49,425 nt of DNA from an uncultured Microbulbifer sp. (GTDB lineage Bacteria; Pseudomonadota; Gammaproteobacteria; Pseudomonadales; Cellvibrionaceae): positions 1 to 49,425 of the forward strand of contig NZ_CANLDD010000031.1 of the NCBI RefSeq assembly GCF_947489355.1, written 5' to 3'. Of this stretch, positions 28,187 through 36,398 are shown piece after piece. The number at the start of each line of letters is the position of its first letter. Within the stretch, counting starts at the first letter, position 1. The notes beneath the pieces were generated by a model. It saw only the letters and a program-made list of their open reading frames with translations, was not told where the DNA came from and searched no databases. The position numbers and the translations under genes were made by a program.

Positions 28187-28897
28187 ATGGAATCAACACT
28201 AAAAAGACTGGTAAAAATTAGCCTATTATATGCCATTTTTATTACCATACCAGTAAGTGCAACAAACAATAAAGTTAGTGACATAACTGACGCTTACTTA
28301 ACTAGAAACTTAGTGGCACTGAATACAATAAAAGCACAATCAACCTCCGCTTCATCTTATGAAATGGCTTATATGAATTATCGATTAGGACTGTTATTGA
28401 TGTTTAATGACAAAAAAAATGACGCTGAACTATTGTTAGATGAAGCAGAATCCATTCTCACTAATCAATCGATAGAGAGCAGCTCTCTTAATTATAGTTT
28501 ACTAGCTTCAGTGTATGCACTTAAAGCTGGTTTAAACGCGTTTAGTGGTGCTATTAATGGTAAAAAATCAACAGACGCTATTAGAAAGGCTCAAAATATT
28601 GACAGTAATAATCCGCAAATTTGGTTAGTAAAAGGACTTAATGCGCACCACACACCAAAAATATTCGGTGGCAGTAATAAAAAAGCAATGCAGTTTTTTA
28701 GCAAAGCTATTTCCTTATACTCTCATGATATAGATAGAAGTATTTACTGGGGGCTTGAAGAAACTCTAGTTTGGCGAGCCATACTACATAAGAAAAACAA
28801 ACAGACAGAAGAGGCAATTAATGATCTTAAACAAGCACTTAGATATAATGAAAATTTTTCATGGGCTAAAGAACTCCTTGTGAAATTCTCGGCATAA
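28187..28897 (+). CDS. Exported TPR-like protein of unknown function
   Basis: This 236-residue protein begins with a signal peptide (about residues 8-26, VKISLLYAIFITIPVSA). The rest is helical, with tetratricopeptide-like units, for example YMNYRLGLLLMFNDKKNDAE near 65 and EAINDLKQALRYNENF near the end. The segment PKIFGGSNKKAMQFFSKAIS resembles a repeat found in small Alteromonadales TPR proteins. No catalytic motif is visible; TPRs generally bind other proteins. It is the first of four closely packed genes on strongly AT-rich DNA, unlike the flanking sequence, suggesting horizontal acquisition. It may be a periplasmic partner of the kinase encoded two genes downstream. The ATG at 28187 was preferred over an earlier GTG/ATG because it sits just before the signal peptide. 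Confidence 0.8.
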   Translation: MESTLKRLVKISLLYAIFITIPVSATNNKVSDITDAYLTRNLVALNTIKAQSTSASSYEMAYMNYRLGLLLMFNDKKNDAELLLDEAESILTNQSIESSSLNYSLLASVYALKAGLNAFSGAINGKKSTDAIRKAQNIDSNNPQIWLVKGLNAHHTPKIFGGSNKKAMQFFSKAISLYSHDIDRSIYWGLEETLVWRAILHKKNKQTEEAINDLKQALRYNENFSWAKELLVKFSA

Positions 28898-28910
28898 AGG
28901 GGCTATTAGC

Positions 28911-29414
28911 ATGATTTTCTATCACTCATTAGGCTTTGCACATACCTTAGCTGCCTTAGCCGCTTTACTCTCAGGTACCGTGATACTATTTAAAAAGAAA
29001 GGTAGTTCACATCACAAAATACTTGGCTACACTTACATTGTTTCCATGGTATTTACCCTGGCATCTGCTTTTTCAATTTATGATCTATTCGGCTCATGGG
29101 GCATATTTCATTGGGCTGCGCTTGTAGGGTCTTTTTCATTATTGTCCGGATTTATTCCTGTTATAATGAAGAAGCCAAAAAAGAAGTGGTTAAATAATCA
29201 CTATCAGTATATGCTTTGGTCATATATTGGCTTAGTTGCTGCGGCGTTTTCTGAAGTAGGCACTAGATTACCTTCGATATGGCCTAGATTAGAAAATATA
29301 TTTCCGATAGAGTACTTTTGGTTAGCCACGGTAGTTGCTTCTACACTAGTATGCTGCATCGGCGCTTATTGCATTTATGGATTAAAGCTCGGATCGCCAA
29401 CTAACAATATATGA
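28911..29414 (+). CDS. DUF2306-like integral membrane protein
   Basis: This is a 167-residue protein with about five hydrophobic helices (near residues 5-25, 40-58, 66-85, 100-118 and 133-158). His residues in HSLGFAHTLAAL and HHKILGYTYI, the latter after a basic KKKGSSHH loop, together with HYQYMLWSYIGL, match the DUF2306 pattern. In that family conserved histidines suggest haem or quinone contact, though no function is established. It starts 13 bp after the TPR gene and its stop overlaps the kinase start (ATGA), so the three are translated from one message. Codon use is AT-rich like its neighbours. Confidence 0.8.
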   Translation: MIFYHSLGFAHTLAALAALLSGTVILFKKKGSSHHKILGYTYIVSMVFTLASAFSIYDLFGSWGIFHWAALVGSFSLLSGFIPVIMKKPKKKWLNNHYQYMLWSYIGLVAAAFSEVGTRLPSIWPRLENIFPIEYFWLATVVASTLVCCIGAYCIYGLKLGSPTNNI

Positions 29415-30508
29415 TGTACTACATGACATTTAATTCAATTAAAATAAACGCACTAAAAAATAATAATTATATTTTTTTGCTCTACCTGTCTGTCTATTTC
29501 TTAAAATATGGCTTCAAACCATTTATCTTGTCAGAATTTATTTTAGATCTATTTATCTTGACGTCCTTTGCCTACCTATTTTTAAATAGTTTTAAATATG
29601 AAAAAGCAAAAAATTTTTACTTAGCTTTAATATTGGTTATCGCTATAATTACTTCAATTTATAATTATAGCGCCAGTGTATTATTTATATTTTGTAGTGT
29701 TGCCGCCGAGAGTTTTAAAAGCGATAAAACTGCTGTTTTATGGTTATCGGCTATTGCTATTTCTATAGTATCCATCACCATCATATTTTCTTTACCCGCT
29801 TACTTTTGGTTAGTAGCTGGCTTGGTTTCTGTTATTGTTGTTGTCAATAAAAGAATAGAAAAATATAGAGATGAAAAAAATAAAACATTGTCATATCAAA
29901 AAATTTGGTATGCTACTTATAAAGAACGTGAGCGACTAAGCCAGGACTTACACGACTCATTGGGCATTTTATTATCAAAAGGAGTTTTACTCGCACAAGT
30001 TGCAGCCTATAAAGACAAAAAATTAACCTTGGATTCTAAACAAAAATTTGAACAACTTGAAATTTTAATGAGGCAATCCCTAGAAAGCATTCGGCGTGTA
30101 ATCACTAACTCTCATACTTGTGACTTTTCAAAGCAAATAGCTGAGATTCAAGAAACCTTAAACCTGGCTCAAATCAAAACTAACATTACCATTGACGCTG
30201 AAATACAATTAAATGAAAGCCAAAAACAACAGGTGTTGTATATTATCAATGAATCCACAGCCAATATCATTAAGCATTCCAATGCAAATGAATGTGAAAT
30301 CCAATTTACTAAAGAAAATAATGAGGCTAGATTAATCATAAAAAATAATGGATATTCACTAATTGATTGGAATAAATCGAATGGATTGAATAATATCAAA
30401 TCCAGAGTTGAAAATTTGTCTGGTAATTATACCATTACCAATGATGATGGTTTTAACATATCAACCACGTTTCCTCTTAAGCATGACTATAAAAATAATA
30501 ATTATTGA
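29411..30508 (+). CDS. DesK/NarL-type sensor histidine kinase
   Basis: This is a 365-residue membrane kinase. The N-terminal 155 residues contain about four to five hydrophobic helices and no recognisable sensor domain. A linker coiled coil (about 155-180) leads to the HisKA_3 phosphoacceptor segment RERLSQDLHDSLGILLSKG with His near 182. The ATPase domain has the N box INESTANIIKHS near 280. The G1 box reads IKNNGYS, where DNG or DDG is usual, so the ATP-adenine-binding Asp is Asn here. A G2-like GLNNIKSRVENLSG follows. Its response regulator overlaps it by 26 bp. DesK-like kinases often sense membrane state, but the signal here is unknown. Altered G1 may weaken kinase activity and leave phosphatase control. 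Confidence 0.88.
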   Translation: MMYYMTFNSIKINALKNNNYIFLLYLSVYFLKYGFKPFILSEFILDLFILTSFAYLFLNSFKYEKAKNFYLALILVIAIITSIYNYSASVLFIFCSVAAESFKSDKTAVLWLSAIAISIVSITIIFSLPAYFWLVAGLVSVIVVVNKRIEKYRDEKNKTLSYQKIWYATYKERERLSQDLHDSLGILLSKGVLLAQVAAYKDKKLTLDSKQKFEQLEILMRQSLESIRRVITNSHTCDFSKQIAEIQETLNLAQIKTNITIDAEIQLNESQKQQVLYIINESTANIIKHSNANECEIQFTKENNEARLIIKNNGYSLIDWNKSNGLNNIKSRVENLSGNYTITNDDGFNISTTFPLKHDYKNNNY

Positions 30509-31088
30509 GGATCAAAGAACAATACTTGATGCTTTCGAGCTATTGTTAGATGCCGTACAAGAATTCGAAGTAATAGCAACATTTACTGACGCACACAAAG
30601 CATTAAACTGGATTAAAGAGCACACTGTTGACATGGTGCTTTCTGATGTAGAAATACCGAATTTTTCAGGATTAGAAATGGCTGAAGAAATAACAAAAGT
30701 TAAACCTGAAACAAAAATAATTATGTTGACTACATTTGCCAAAATTGGTTATTTGGAAAAAGCTCTCGATATTGGAGTTAACGGCTATCTAACCAAAGAC
30801 ATGCCAATCAATAAATTAATTGAATCAATGATTGCCATATATCAAGGAAAAACAATTATTTCAAAAAATTTAAATTTAGGAGTACAACTTAATCCTAACC
30901 CGTTAACCGAGCGTGAAAAGGATATATTACGACTTATTTCTTTTGGTTTAAATAATAAAGATATTGCAAATGAGCTACATCTTTCTACTGGCACCGTAAG
31001 AAACTACCTATCAATTGCGTTGGGGAAATTAAACGCTAATAGCCGAATGGAGGCTCTTAAGCAAGCACTAGATAATGGTTGGATATAA
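30483..31088 (+). CDS. NarL/DesR-type response regulator
   Basis: This is a 201-residue DNA-binding regulator. The receiver domain has the acidic pair ED (residues 8-9, IIIIEDQRT), the phosphoacceptor Asp near 54 in VLSDVEIP, Thr in LTTFAK and Lys in LTKDMP. The C-terminal LuxR-type helix-turn-helix reads LTEREKDILRLISFGLNNKDIANELHLSTGTVRNYL. The start at 30483 (MTIKIIIIEDQ) lies inside the end of the kinase gene; the earlier ATG in frame adds 25 unrelated residues. It should pair with the kinase encoded just upstream. Its targets are unknown, though regulators of this type commonly control their own operon or an adjacent transporter. It is the last gene of the AT-rich island. Confidence 0.9.
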   Translation: MTIKIIIIEDQRTILDAFELLLDAVQEFEVIATFTDAHKALNWIKEHTVDMVLSDVEIPNFSGLEMAEEITKVKPETKIIMLTTFAKIGYLEKALDIGVNGYLTKDMPINKLIESMIAIYQGKTIISKNLNLGVQLNPNPLTEREKDILRLISFGLNNKDIANELHLSTGTVRNYLSIALGKLNANSRMEALKQALDNGWI

Positions 31089-31090
31089 AG

Positions 31091-31184
31091 GCATCTCTAA
31101 AAATTACTTTTTGAATGCTAAATTCAACCATAGTCCGGGTCTTTTAGCCCATTAAAGCGGAGAAAATTTAATTTTTAGAGGTGC
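31091..31184. repeat. 94-bp inverted-repeat element (MITE-like)
   Basis: GCATCTCTAAAAATTA (31091-31106) and TAATTTTTAGAGGTGC (31169-31184) are 16-bp inverted repeats with one mismatch, 62 bp apart. It starts two bases after the response-regulator stop and marks the right border of the AT-rich island. It encodes nothing. It looks like the two ends of a deleted insertion sequence, or a miniature element. As a hairpin it could also end transcription of the operon. The remaining spacer to 31330 holds nothing else I can identify. Confidence 0.55.
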
Positions 31185-31330
31185 TCTTTCTATGCTTCAC
31201 AGCTTTGTTGGTCACGCAGTAACATTTGTTCTTTAAGTTCACCGCAGCTATAAAATATTTTTTGGCTGCAGGTAAAGGCTGCTCCAAAAATTGCTTGCAA
31301 GTTGATATAACCTACGGCCTTAGCTATTGC

Positions 31331-31858
31331 TTATTCCGATTCCTTCGCTGATTCCGGGTAGGCACCTGTTTTTTCTATCGAAGGTGTTAACCTGTCAATT
31401 GTACCAACATCAAGTACCGGAGAAGCATCAATATGTTGCGCGTCCATCATATGCGCTACACGTTGCAACGCTGCGATGATCATTGTTTGTTCCCACTCTT
31501 GCAGATCAGAAAATTGTCGGGTGAAATGTTCCTGCAAGGGGATTGGGGCGTTCTTTAGTACTTCCAGAGCATCATCCGTCAGATGGGCGTGAACTTTTCG
31601 TTTGTCTTGGGCTGAACGCTCACGGTAAACCAGATTACGTTTTTCCAGTCGATCGAGAATAGTGGTAACTGTTGCCTGGCTCAGGCTGACCTCATTGGCC
31701 AGTTTGCCGATCGTGACCTCATTTTTGTCTCTGATCGTCTGTAATAACAAAATCTGCGGGGCAGTCAAACCACAGGTTTTGGCCAGGAATTTTGAGTGCA
31801 GGTCGGTAGCTCTGATGACGCGTCGCAGTGCGACCAGTACTTCTTCTATGCGATTCAA
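31331..31858 (-). CDS. ectR: MarR family repressor of ectoine synthesis (EctR/CosR-like)
   Basis: This 175-residue MarR-type winged-helix regulator is divergent from the ectoine operon, the standard position of EctR1 in methylotrophs and CosR in vibrios. The N terminus NRIEEVLVALRRVIRATDLH and LTAPQILLLQTI are close to what I recall of EctR1. The recognition helix region is VSLSQATVTTILDRLEKRNL, with the wing YRERSAQDKRKVHAHLT. It is expected to repress ectABCD-ask at low salinity. The start is TTG at 31858, well supported by GAAAGAG six bases before; there is no ATG at a suitable place. A C-terminal tail of about 25 residues after the helical domain is not conserved. Its likely operator is described at 32414. 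Confidence 0.9.
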   Translation of the reverse strand: MNRIEEVLVALRRVIRATDLHSKFLAKTCGLTAPQILLLQTIRDKNEVTIGKLANEVSLSQATVTTILDRLEKRNLVYRERSAQDKRKVHAHLTDDALEVLKNAPIPLQEHFTRQFSDLQEWEQTMIIAALQRVAHMMDAQHIDASPVLDVGTIDRLTPSIEKTGAYPESAKESE

Positions 31859-31978
31859 ATTAGACTCTTTCTTTTAAGGTTGAACAGGGGGAGGATTATA
31901 TTCCAGAAAGCGCCTTGCGCCGATAGGGGTATTCCTCCAAAGCCAGGGAAATCAGCCAGGCAGCGAAGTCCACCAGTA

Positions 31979-32376
31979 TCAAATTAACAGGCTCTTCTGG
32001 TGGTGGATGATTCTCCTGATGAGAATACTCTCCTGTTTGTGTGCCAGGGTGTCAATATCAGAAACCCGAAAACACTTTATTTCTACAATCCGATCCACCG
32101 TCAGCCCAAAGGGCCTCATTTCAGCTTCCAGGGTGATAATCCACCAGTCTTTGCTGGGGATCGTCGATACCAGTAGAATCAGCCGCCGGTCGGAGGCGAC
32201 CGCCAAAACCTCAATGCGGACTTCAGGGCGGCTTCAAATGCTTCCGTAGAGTCCGGTACAGGGGCCAGAGCCGAGTAATAAATGATCTCTCTCACCAGCC
32301 CCCCGGATTGAACAGACTGTTCATCTATTATGCAAAATAGATCCGGTTTTGTGCTGTTAATTCTGAAGTATTCCAA
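31979..32376 (-). pseudogene. Frameshifted gene of unknown function between ectR and ectA
   Basis: Two overlapping minus-strand frames look like one protein of about 130 residues split by a frameshift near 32190-32215. The first part runs MEYFRINSTKPDLFCIIDEQ, then VREIIYYSALAPVPDSTEAF. The second runs VRIEVLAVASDRRLILLVST, then PFGLTVDRIVEIKCFRVSD, and ends LLI before TAA. Composition is protein-like in both parts. I recognise no family. If intact in relatives, the single shift here would make it a fresh pseudogene or a sequencing artefact. It is transcribed in the same direction as ectR and fills the space where the ectoine regulatory region begins. Chance open frame cannot be excluded. Confidence 0.4.
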
Positions 32377-32413
32377 TAACTATCCCAAAAAAACCGGACT
32401 TGTTTATCTTGTA

Positions 32414-32431
32414 TGTTTAGTGTACGATACT
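32414..32431. promoter_or_regulatory. EctR-box-like operator upstream of ectA
   Basis: TGTTTAGTGTACGATACT resembles the EctR1 pseudopalindrome as I recall it, two eight-base half-sites TATTTAGT and ACTATATA around GT. I count 14 of 18 identities. It lies about 150 bp upstream of ectA and the repressor gene ectR is next door. The consensus is from memory and binding is inferred. Confidence 0.6.
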
Positions 32432-32526
32432 TACAGATCTAAATAATATTTCAGAAAAAACTAGAATTTTATCTGGAAAAGTCAATTAGCCTCATTAAAA
32501 AATCTTTAAATTCAATACTTAAGTAG

Positions 32527-32544
32527 CTTATAGTGTATTTTATA
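32527..32544. promoter_or_regulatory. Second EctR-box-like site in the ectA promoter region
   Basis: CTTATAGTGTATTTTATA has the same AGTGTA core with weaker flanks (about 12 of 18). It lies about 35 bp before ectA in very AT-rich DNA that may include the -10 region. An 11-bp perfect inverted repeat surrounds it: ATTCAATACTT (32510-32520) and AAGTATTGAAT (32562-32572), the right arm abutting the ectA start. One or both could be operators. Confidence 0.45.
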
Positions 32545-32578
32545 TATAGAGATCTAAATTAAAGTATTGAATGTAAAA

Positions 32579-33109
32579 ATGCCTGAAACCCTGATAAAAA
32601 AGATCGAGTTACGTCGCCCGGTTGCTGAAGATGGCATGTCGGTTTTCAAATTGATTCAACAATGCCCGCCTCTAGATACCAACTCCATTTATTGCAATTT
32701 GCTGCAATGTGGCCACTTTGCCGGCACTTCAGTAGCCGCCAGTTCAGGAGGCGAGCTAGTTGGGTTTATCTCCGGCTATATGCCGCCGGAGAGGGTCGAT
32801 ACCCTATTTATCTGGCAGGTTGCTGCGAGTGAGCAGGCACGCGGCCAGGGGCTGGCAACCCGGATGCTCATGCATATTTTAAATCGTCCGCAATGTCGCA
32901 AGATTACCTACCTTGAAACCACCATTACCGAAGCCAATGCCGCTTCCTGGGCCCTGTTTACCGGTTTGGCCGGCAGGCTACAGGCAGGCATAGAGTCAGT
33001 CGTGGAATTTGACCGGGACCGTCATTTCGCCGGGGAGCATGAAACAGAAATGCTGGTTCGAATAGGTCCAATAGCGGAAGCCGAATTACTAAATTCGGCT
33101 TCCGCTTGA
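32579..33109 (+). CDS. ectA: L-2,4-diaminobutyrate N-acetyltransferase
   Basis: EctA acetylates L-2,4-diaminobutyrate to N4-acetyl-diaminobutyrate, the second step of ectoine synthesis from aspartate semialdehyde. The 176-residue protein has the GNAT fold: LRRPVAEDGMSVFKLIQQCP at the start, then IWQVAASEQARGQGLATRML with the acetyl-CoA pyrophosphate loop QARGQGLA, and TTITEANAASWALF. The ATG at 32579 is preferred; a TTG four codons earlier is possible, and neither has a strong ribosome site. It opens the operon ectA-ectB-ectC-ectD-ask. The promoter lies in the AT-rich stretch in front, with likely EctR control and osmotic induction. Confidence 0.96.
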   Translation: MPETLIKKIELRRPVAEDGMSVFKLIQQCPPLDTNSIYCNLLQCGHFAGTSVAASSGGELVGFISGYMPPERVDTLFIWQVAASEQARGQGLATRMLMHILNRPQCRKITYLETTITEANAASWALFTGLAGRLQAGIESVVEFDRDRHFAGEHETEMLVRIGPIAEAELLNSASA

Positions 33110-33130
33110 TATAAATTAGGAAATATCATA

Positions 33131-34438
33131 ATGAAAATTTTTGAGGAAATAGAGTCGGAGGTGCAGAGTTATGCACGTGCTTTCCCGCGCGTGTTTAACC
33201 GGGCCAAGGGCGAATTTATCTACGACGAAGAAGGAAATGAGTACCTGGATTTCCTGGCGGGCGCCGGCACACTTAACTATGGCCACAATAATGCGCTTTT
33301 CAAGGAAAAACTGCTTGAATACATTGTCAGTGCCGGTATTACCCATGGCCTGGATTTGCACACCAAGGCCAAGGGGGAGTTTCTCGAGGCTTTCAACGAA
33401 AAAATTTTGAAGCCACGTGGACTGGACTATGTGATGCAATTTACCGGCCCCACAGGTACCAACGCTGTTGAGGCCGCTATCAAGCTGGCGCGCAACGTAA
33501 CGGGTCGAGAAACTATTATTGCTTTTACCAACGGTTTTCACGGAGTGACACTAGGTGCGCTTGCGGCGACCGGTAACTCCCACCATCGCGGTGCGGCGGG
33601 AGTCAGTCTCAACGGTACTGTTCGTATGCCCTACGATGGCTATCTGGGCGAAGAGATTGATACCAGTGCTTATCTGGATAAGGTGCTGTCGGACTCCAGC
33701 AGTGGCGTGGACAAGCCGGCAGCTGTGATTATCGAGACGGTTCAAGGCGAGGGCGGTATCAACGTTGCCAGTGTTGAGTGGCTGAAAAACCTTGAGATGG
33801 TTTGCAGAAGACATGGCATATTGCTGATCGTGGATGATATCCAGGCGGGCTGTGGTCGCACAGGCGCTTATTTCAGCTTTGAAGAGGCTGGCATCAAGCC
33901 GGATATTGTCACACTGTCTAAATCGCTAGGCGGTTATGGACTGCCCTTTGCCGTAGTGCTGTTCAAACCCGAATTGGATCAGTGGAAGCCCGGCGAACAT
34001 AACGGCACTTTTCGTGGTAATAATTTTGCGTTCGTAACGGCTAAAGCCGCATTGGATCACTATTGGTCGGACGATACCTTTTCCAATGAAATCAAGCGCA
34101 AAGGCGAGTATATCTCCCAACGCCTGAGCGCCATTGTGGCGAAGTATGGTGAGGGCCAATTTACCACCCGTGGTCGCGGCATGTTCCAGGGAATAAACTG
34201 TGTCAATGGAGAAATCGCCGGGAAAATCACCCGAAGGGCGTTTCAATTGGGACTTATTATTGAAACCAGTGGTGCCGACGATCACGTAGTCAAGTTTCTG
34301 TGTCCGCTGATTATCAGTGACGACAATCTGAATAAAGGGATCGATATCGTTGAGCAGGCTATCATGGAAGTGTGTGCTAAAGAAAGCTCCATCCCTGAAG
34401 AGATCAATTACTTCGAGCTTGGCCGTCTGGCAAGCTAG
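33131..34438 (+). CDS. ectB: L-2,4-diaminobutyrate transaminase (ectoine-type)
   Basis: EctB converts L-aspartate 4-semialdehyde and glutamate to 2,4-diaminobutyrate and 2-oxoglutarate, the first committed ectoine step. It is a 435-residue class III PLP aminotransferase. [18 protein letters not shown] is the cofactor phosphate-binding region near 105. Next are [30 protein letters not shown] with the PLP-ring Asp, and [16 protein letters not shown] with the Schiff-base Lys near 265. The length is usual. TAGGAAA stands before the ATG. The gap of 21 bp after ectA supports co-transcription. Confidence 0.97.
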   Translation: MKIFEEIESEVQSYARAFPRVFNRAKGEFIYDEEGNEYLDFLAGAGTLNYGHNNALFKEKLLEYIVSAGITHGLDLHTKAKGEFLEAFNEKILKPRGLDYVMQFTGPTGTNAVEAAIKLARNVTGRETIIAFTNGFHGVTLGALAATGNSHHRGAAGVSLNGTVRMPYDGYLGEEIDTSAYLDKVLSDSSSGVDKPAAVIIETVQGEGGINVASVEWLKNLEMVCRRHGILLIVDDIQAGCGRTGAYFSFEEAGIKPDIVTLSKSLGGYGLPFAVVLFKPELDQWKPGEHNGTFRGNNFAFVTAKAALDHYWSDDTFSNEIKRKGEYISQRLSAIVAKYGEGQFTTRGRGMFQGINCVNGEIAGKITRRAFQLGLIIETSGADDHVVKFLCPLIISDDNLNKGIDIVEQAIMEVCAKESSIPEEINYFELGRLAS

Positions 34439-34712
34439 CCGCGCAGTAGGCAGCGGGCGAAAAGCCATGCTGCCGTGTATTTGATGGAGGGACACAGGTT
34501 GCTCACTACAAGTATGACGTTTAAGGGGCCATCCCGGGAGTTGATTCACTGTCTCAGTGGGTGCGGTGATTTGTGGATTATGTCCCACTCCAATCACTTG
34601 TTGCTCAAAAAAGATCTTAAATTGTGCGTCTCGGGCGGAGAAATAGCACGGTCCGTGGATCGTTCAATAGGGCGATTGCAATGAAATTTATCAAAGAGCA
34701 GGAAAGCAATTA
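34439..34712. other. Spacer between ectB and ectC
   Basis: This spacer of 274 bp is long for genes that are usually tightly packed. It contains an open frame (34475-34684) with no recognisable similarity and no stem followed by T. It may be the trace of a lost insertion, or hold an internal promoter. Confidence 0.45.
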
Positions 34713-35117
34713 ATGATTGTTAGAGATTTGGCGGAAGCGGAAAAAACAAATCGCAGAATCGTTTCACCTGACGGCAACTGGGAAAGCACCCGCTTGCTGC
34801 TCAAGGATGACAATATGGGATTCTCCTTCCACATTACCACCATTTATGAAGGGGCGGACTTCCAGATGCATTACCAAAATCATCTGGAATCCGTGTTCTG
34901 CATGTCGGGCGAAGGGGAAGTGGAAACACTGGTTGATGGCAAACGCTATCCCATAAAACCGGGTACCGTCTACATCCTAGACAAGCATGACGAACACGTA
35001 TTGCGCGCATTTAAACAGATGAAGATGGCATGTGTATTTAATCCGCCCCTGAACGGTAAGGAGGTACACAATACCGACGGTGCTTACGAACTGGAAGCTG
35101 AACCAGTGACGGGTTGA
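34713..35117 (+). CDS. ectC: L-ectoine synthase
   Basis: EctC closes the ring of N4-acetyl-diaminobutyrate to give ectoine and water. It is a small cupin enzyme of 134 residues, normal for the family. Conserved segments are [58 protein letters not shown] with the metal-ligating Glu, and [16 protein letters not shown] with Tyr and His ligands. The active site coordinates iron. GCAGGAAAG precedes the ATG. Its stop is 17 bp before the chosen ectD start, so the two are read together. Confidence 0.97.
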   Translation: MIVRDLAEAEKTNRRIVSPDGNWESTRLLLKDDNMGFSFHITTIYEGADFQMHYQNHLESVFCMSGEGEVETLVDGKRYPIKPGTVYILDKHDEHVLRAFKQMKMACVFNPPLNGKEVHNTDGAYELEAEPVTG

Positions 35118-35134
35118 GAAAGGGAAACATTAGG

Positions 35135-36079
35135 GTGAGAACGGCCTATACCTCTACTTCTGATCGCACCGAGGATCGCTATCCGTCCCGCGGAGGTCGC
35201 AGTGCCGCTATCCGAGAGCGTCAGGATCCAGTGGTTTACGCGAAAAAGGACGAGGATAGTCCCATAGCGCCTACTCTTGTGCGGCGATATAAAAAGCTGG
35301 GCTTTTTGTTGCTGAAAGGTGTATTCAGTGCCGAAGAAGTCACGGCTTTTCAGGCAGAGTCAGATCGTTTAAGGCGTGATCCGGGTATTCAGGCCTCCGG
35401 CGAAAGGATTACAGAGCTTGGTAGTGGGGATGTGCGTTCGGTGTTCAAGGTACACGCAATCAGTCCTGTATTCTCCAAACTGGCAAGTGACACCCGTATG
35501 GCCGGCATGGCGCAATACCTGTTGGGCGACCAAGTCTATATTCACCAATCGCGACTTAACTACAAATCCGGCTTTCGCGGCAAGGAGTTTTACTGGCATT
35601 CGGATTTTGAAACCTGGCATGTGGAGGATGGAATGCCGCGGATGCGGGCGCTGAGCATGTCGATCATACTTACAGAAAACACAGACAACAACGGCCCGCT
35701 GATGCTGATCCCCAGGTCACACAAGCATTATGTGGTTTGCGAGGGTGAGACCCCTGAAAACCACTTTAAAGCGTCGCTGAAAAAGCAGGAGTACGGCGTA
35801 CCCAGTGATGACTGTCTCAGCCAGATGGCGAAGGCGGGAGGCATTGTGGTGGCAAAAGGAAAACCGGGCAGCATGATCATATTCGACTGCAATATCCTGC
35901 ACGGTTCCAATGGCAATATTTCACCCTATCCCCGCTCCAATGTGTTTATTGTCTATAACGCGCTGAGCAATCGGGTGGGGGCTCCCTTTTGTGACAAGCC
36001 GCCGCGCCCTGAATATATTTCTAGTAGAGCATGTATTGAGCCCATCACCCCTCTGAAACCAGAGAAACTGAATGAATGA
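35135..36079 (+). CDS. ectD: Ectoine 5-hydroxylase
   Basis: EctD is an iron- and 2-oxoglutarate-dependent dioxygenase that makes 5-hydroxyectoine. The chosen 314-residue form starts at GTG 35135 with GAGAAAGGG upstream; a TTG at 35114 overlapping the ectC stop is an alternative. The hallmark FYWHSDFETWHVEDGMPRMR spans residues 152-171. Iron ligands are H155, D157 and H256 (ILHGSNGN), and the 2-oxoglutarate-binding Arg lies in PYPRSNVF. The first 40 residues are variable in this family. Its presence shows that the cell can make both ectoine and hydroxyectoine, a trait linked to heat and desiccation as well as salt. Confidence 0.95.
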   Translation: MRTAYTSTSDRTEDRYPSRGGRSAAIRERQDPVVYAKKDEDSPIAPTLVRRYKKLGFLLLKGVFSAEEVTAFQAESDRLRRDPGIQASGERITELGSGDVRSVFKVHAISPVFSKLASDTRMAGMAQYLLGDQVYIHQSRLNYKSGFRGKEFYWHSDFETWHVEDGMPRMRALSMSIILTENTDNNGPLMLIPRSHKHYVVCEGETPENHFKASLKKQEYGVPSDDCLSQMAKAGGIVVAKGKPGSMIIFDCNILHGSNGNISPYPRSNVFIVYNALSNRVGAPFCDKPPRPEYISSRACIEPITPLKPEKLNE

Positions 36080-36188
36080 CAGAAAAGTTATCTCTGTTAA
36101 CAATATAATTCACAGACAGATCAAAGAACTGGAATGCATCCCCGGAACGTCGAAGCCGGCAGCCAAACCAAAACAAGCGGATGCTTAA
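36072..36188 (+). CDS. Possible 38-residue peptide overlapping the end of ectD
   Basis: An ATG at 36072 lies eight bases inside ectD, overlapping its stop codon, in the geometry of translational coupling. The frame gives MNDRKVISVNNIIHRQIKEL, then a Lys/Pro/Ala-rich tail ending KQADA before TAA. It has one Cys, no hydrophobic segment and no family I recognise. Because the overlap is of the kind used for coupled genes it may be real, but such short frames arise by chance. The rest of the gap to ask (36189-36398) shows nothing else. Confidence 0.3.
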   Translation: MNDRKVISVNNIIHRQIKELECIPGTSKPAAKPKQADA

Positions 36189-36398
36189 TCAGTGAGCCTG
36201 GATTTGACCATTTCCCTGGGAGTTGAAGAGCGGTTGGTTCAGATCGCTCGGAATGAACTCAAATAGTCGATACCGAACCGGATATGGCTTGACAGTGAGA
36301 ATGCCAGTTGCTGTTAGGTCTGTGCTGTGATATTTCCCAGGACCGGCTAGTTGTACGTCGATGCGTCAATTGCGCAGAGGAAGACGACGAGAACGCTT

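Noticed and set aside
28000..31184. Integron gene cassette array around the AT-rich genes
   Set aside because: The inverted repeats lack attC core sites, the genes form an overlapping operon rather than separate cassettes, and there is no integron integrase.
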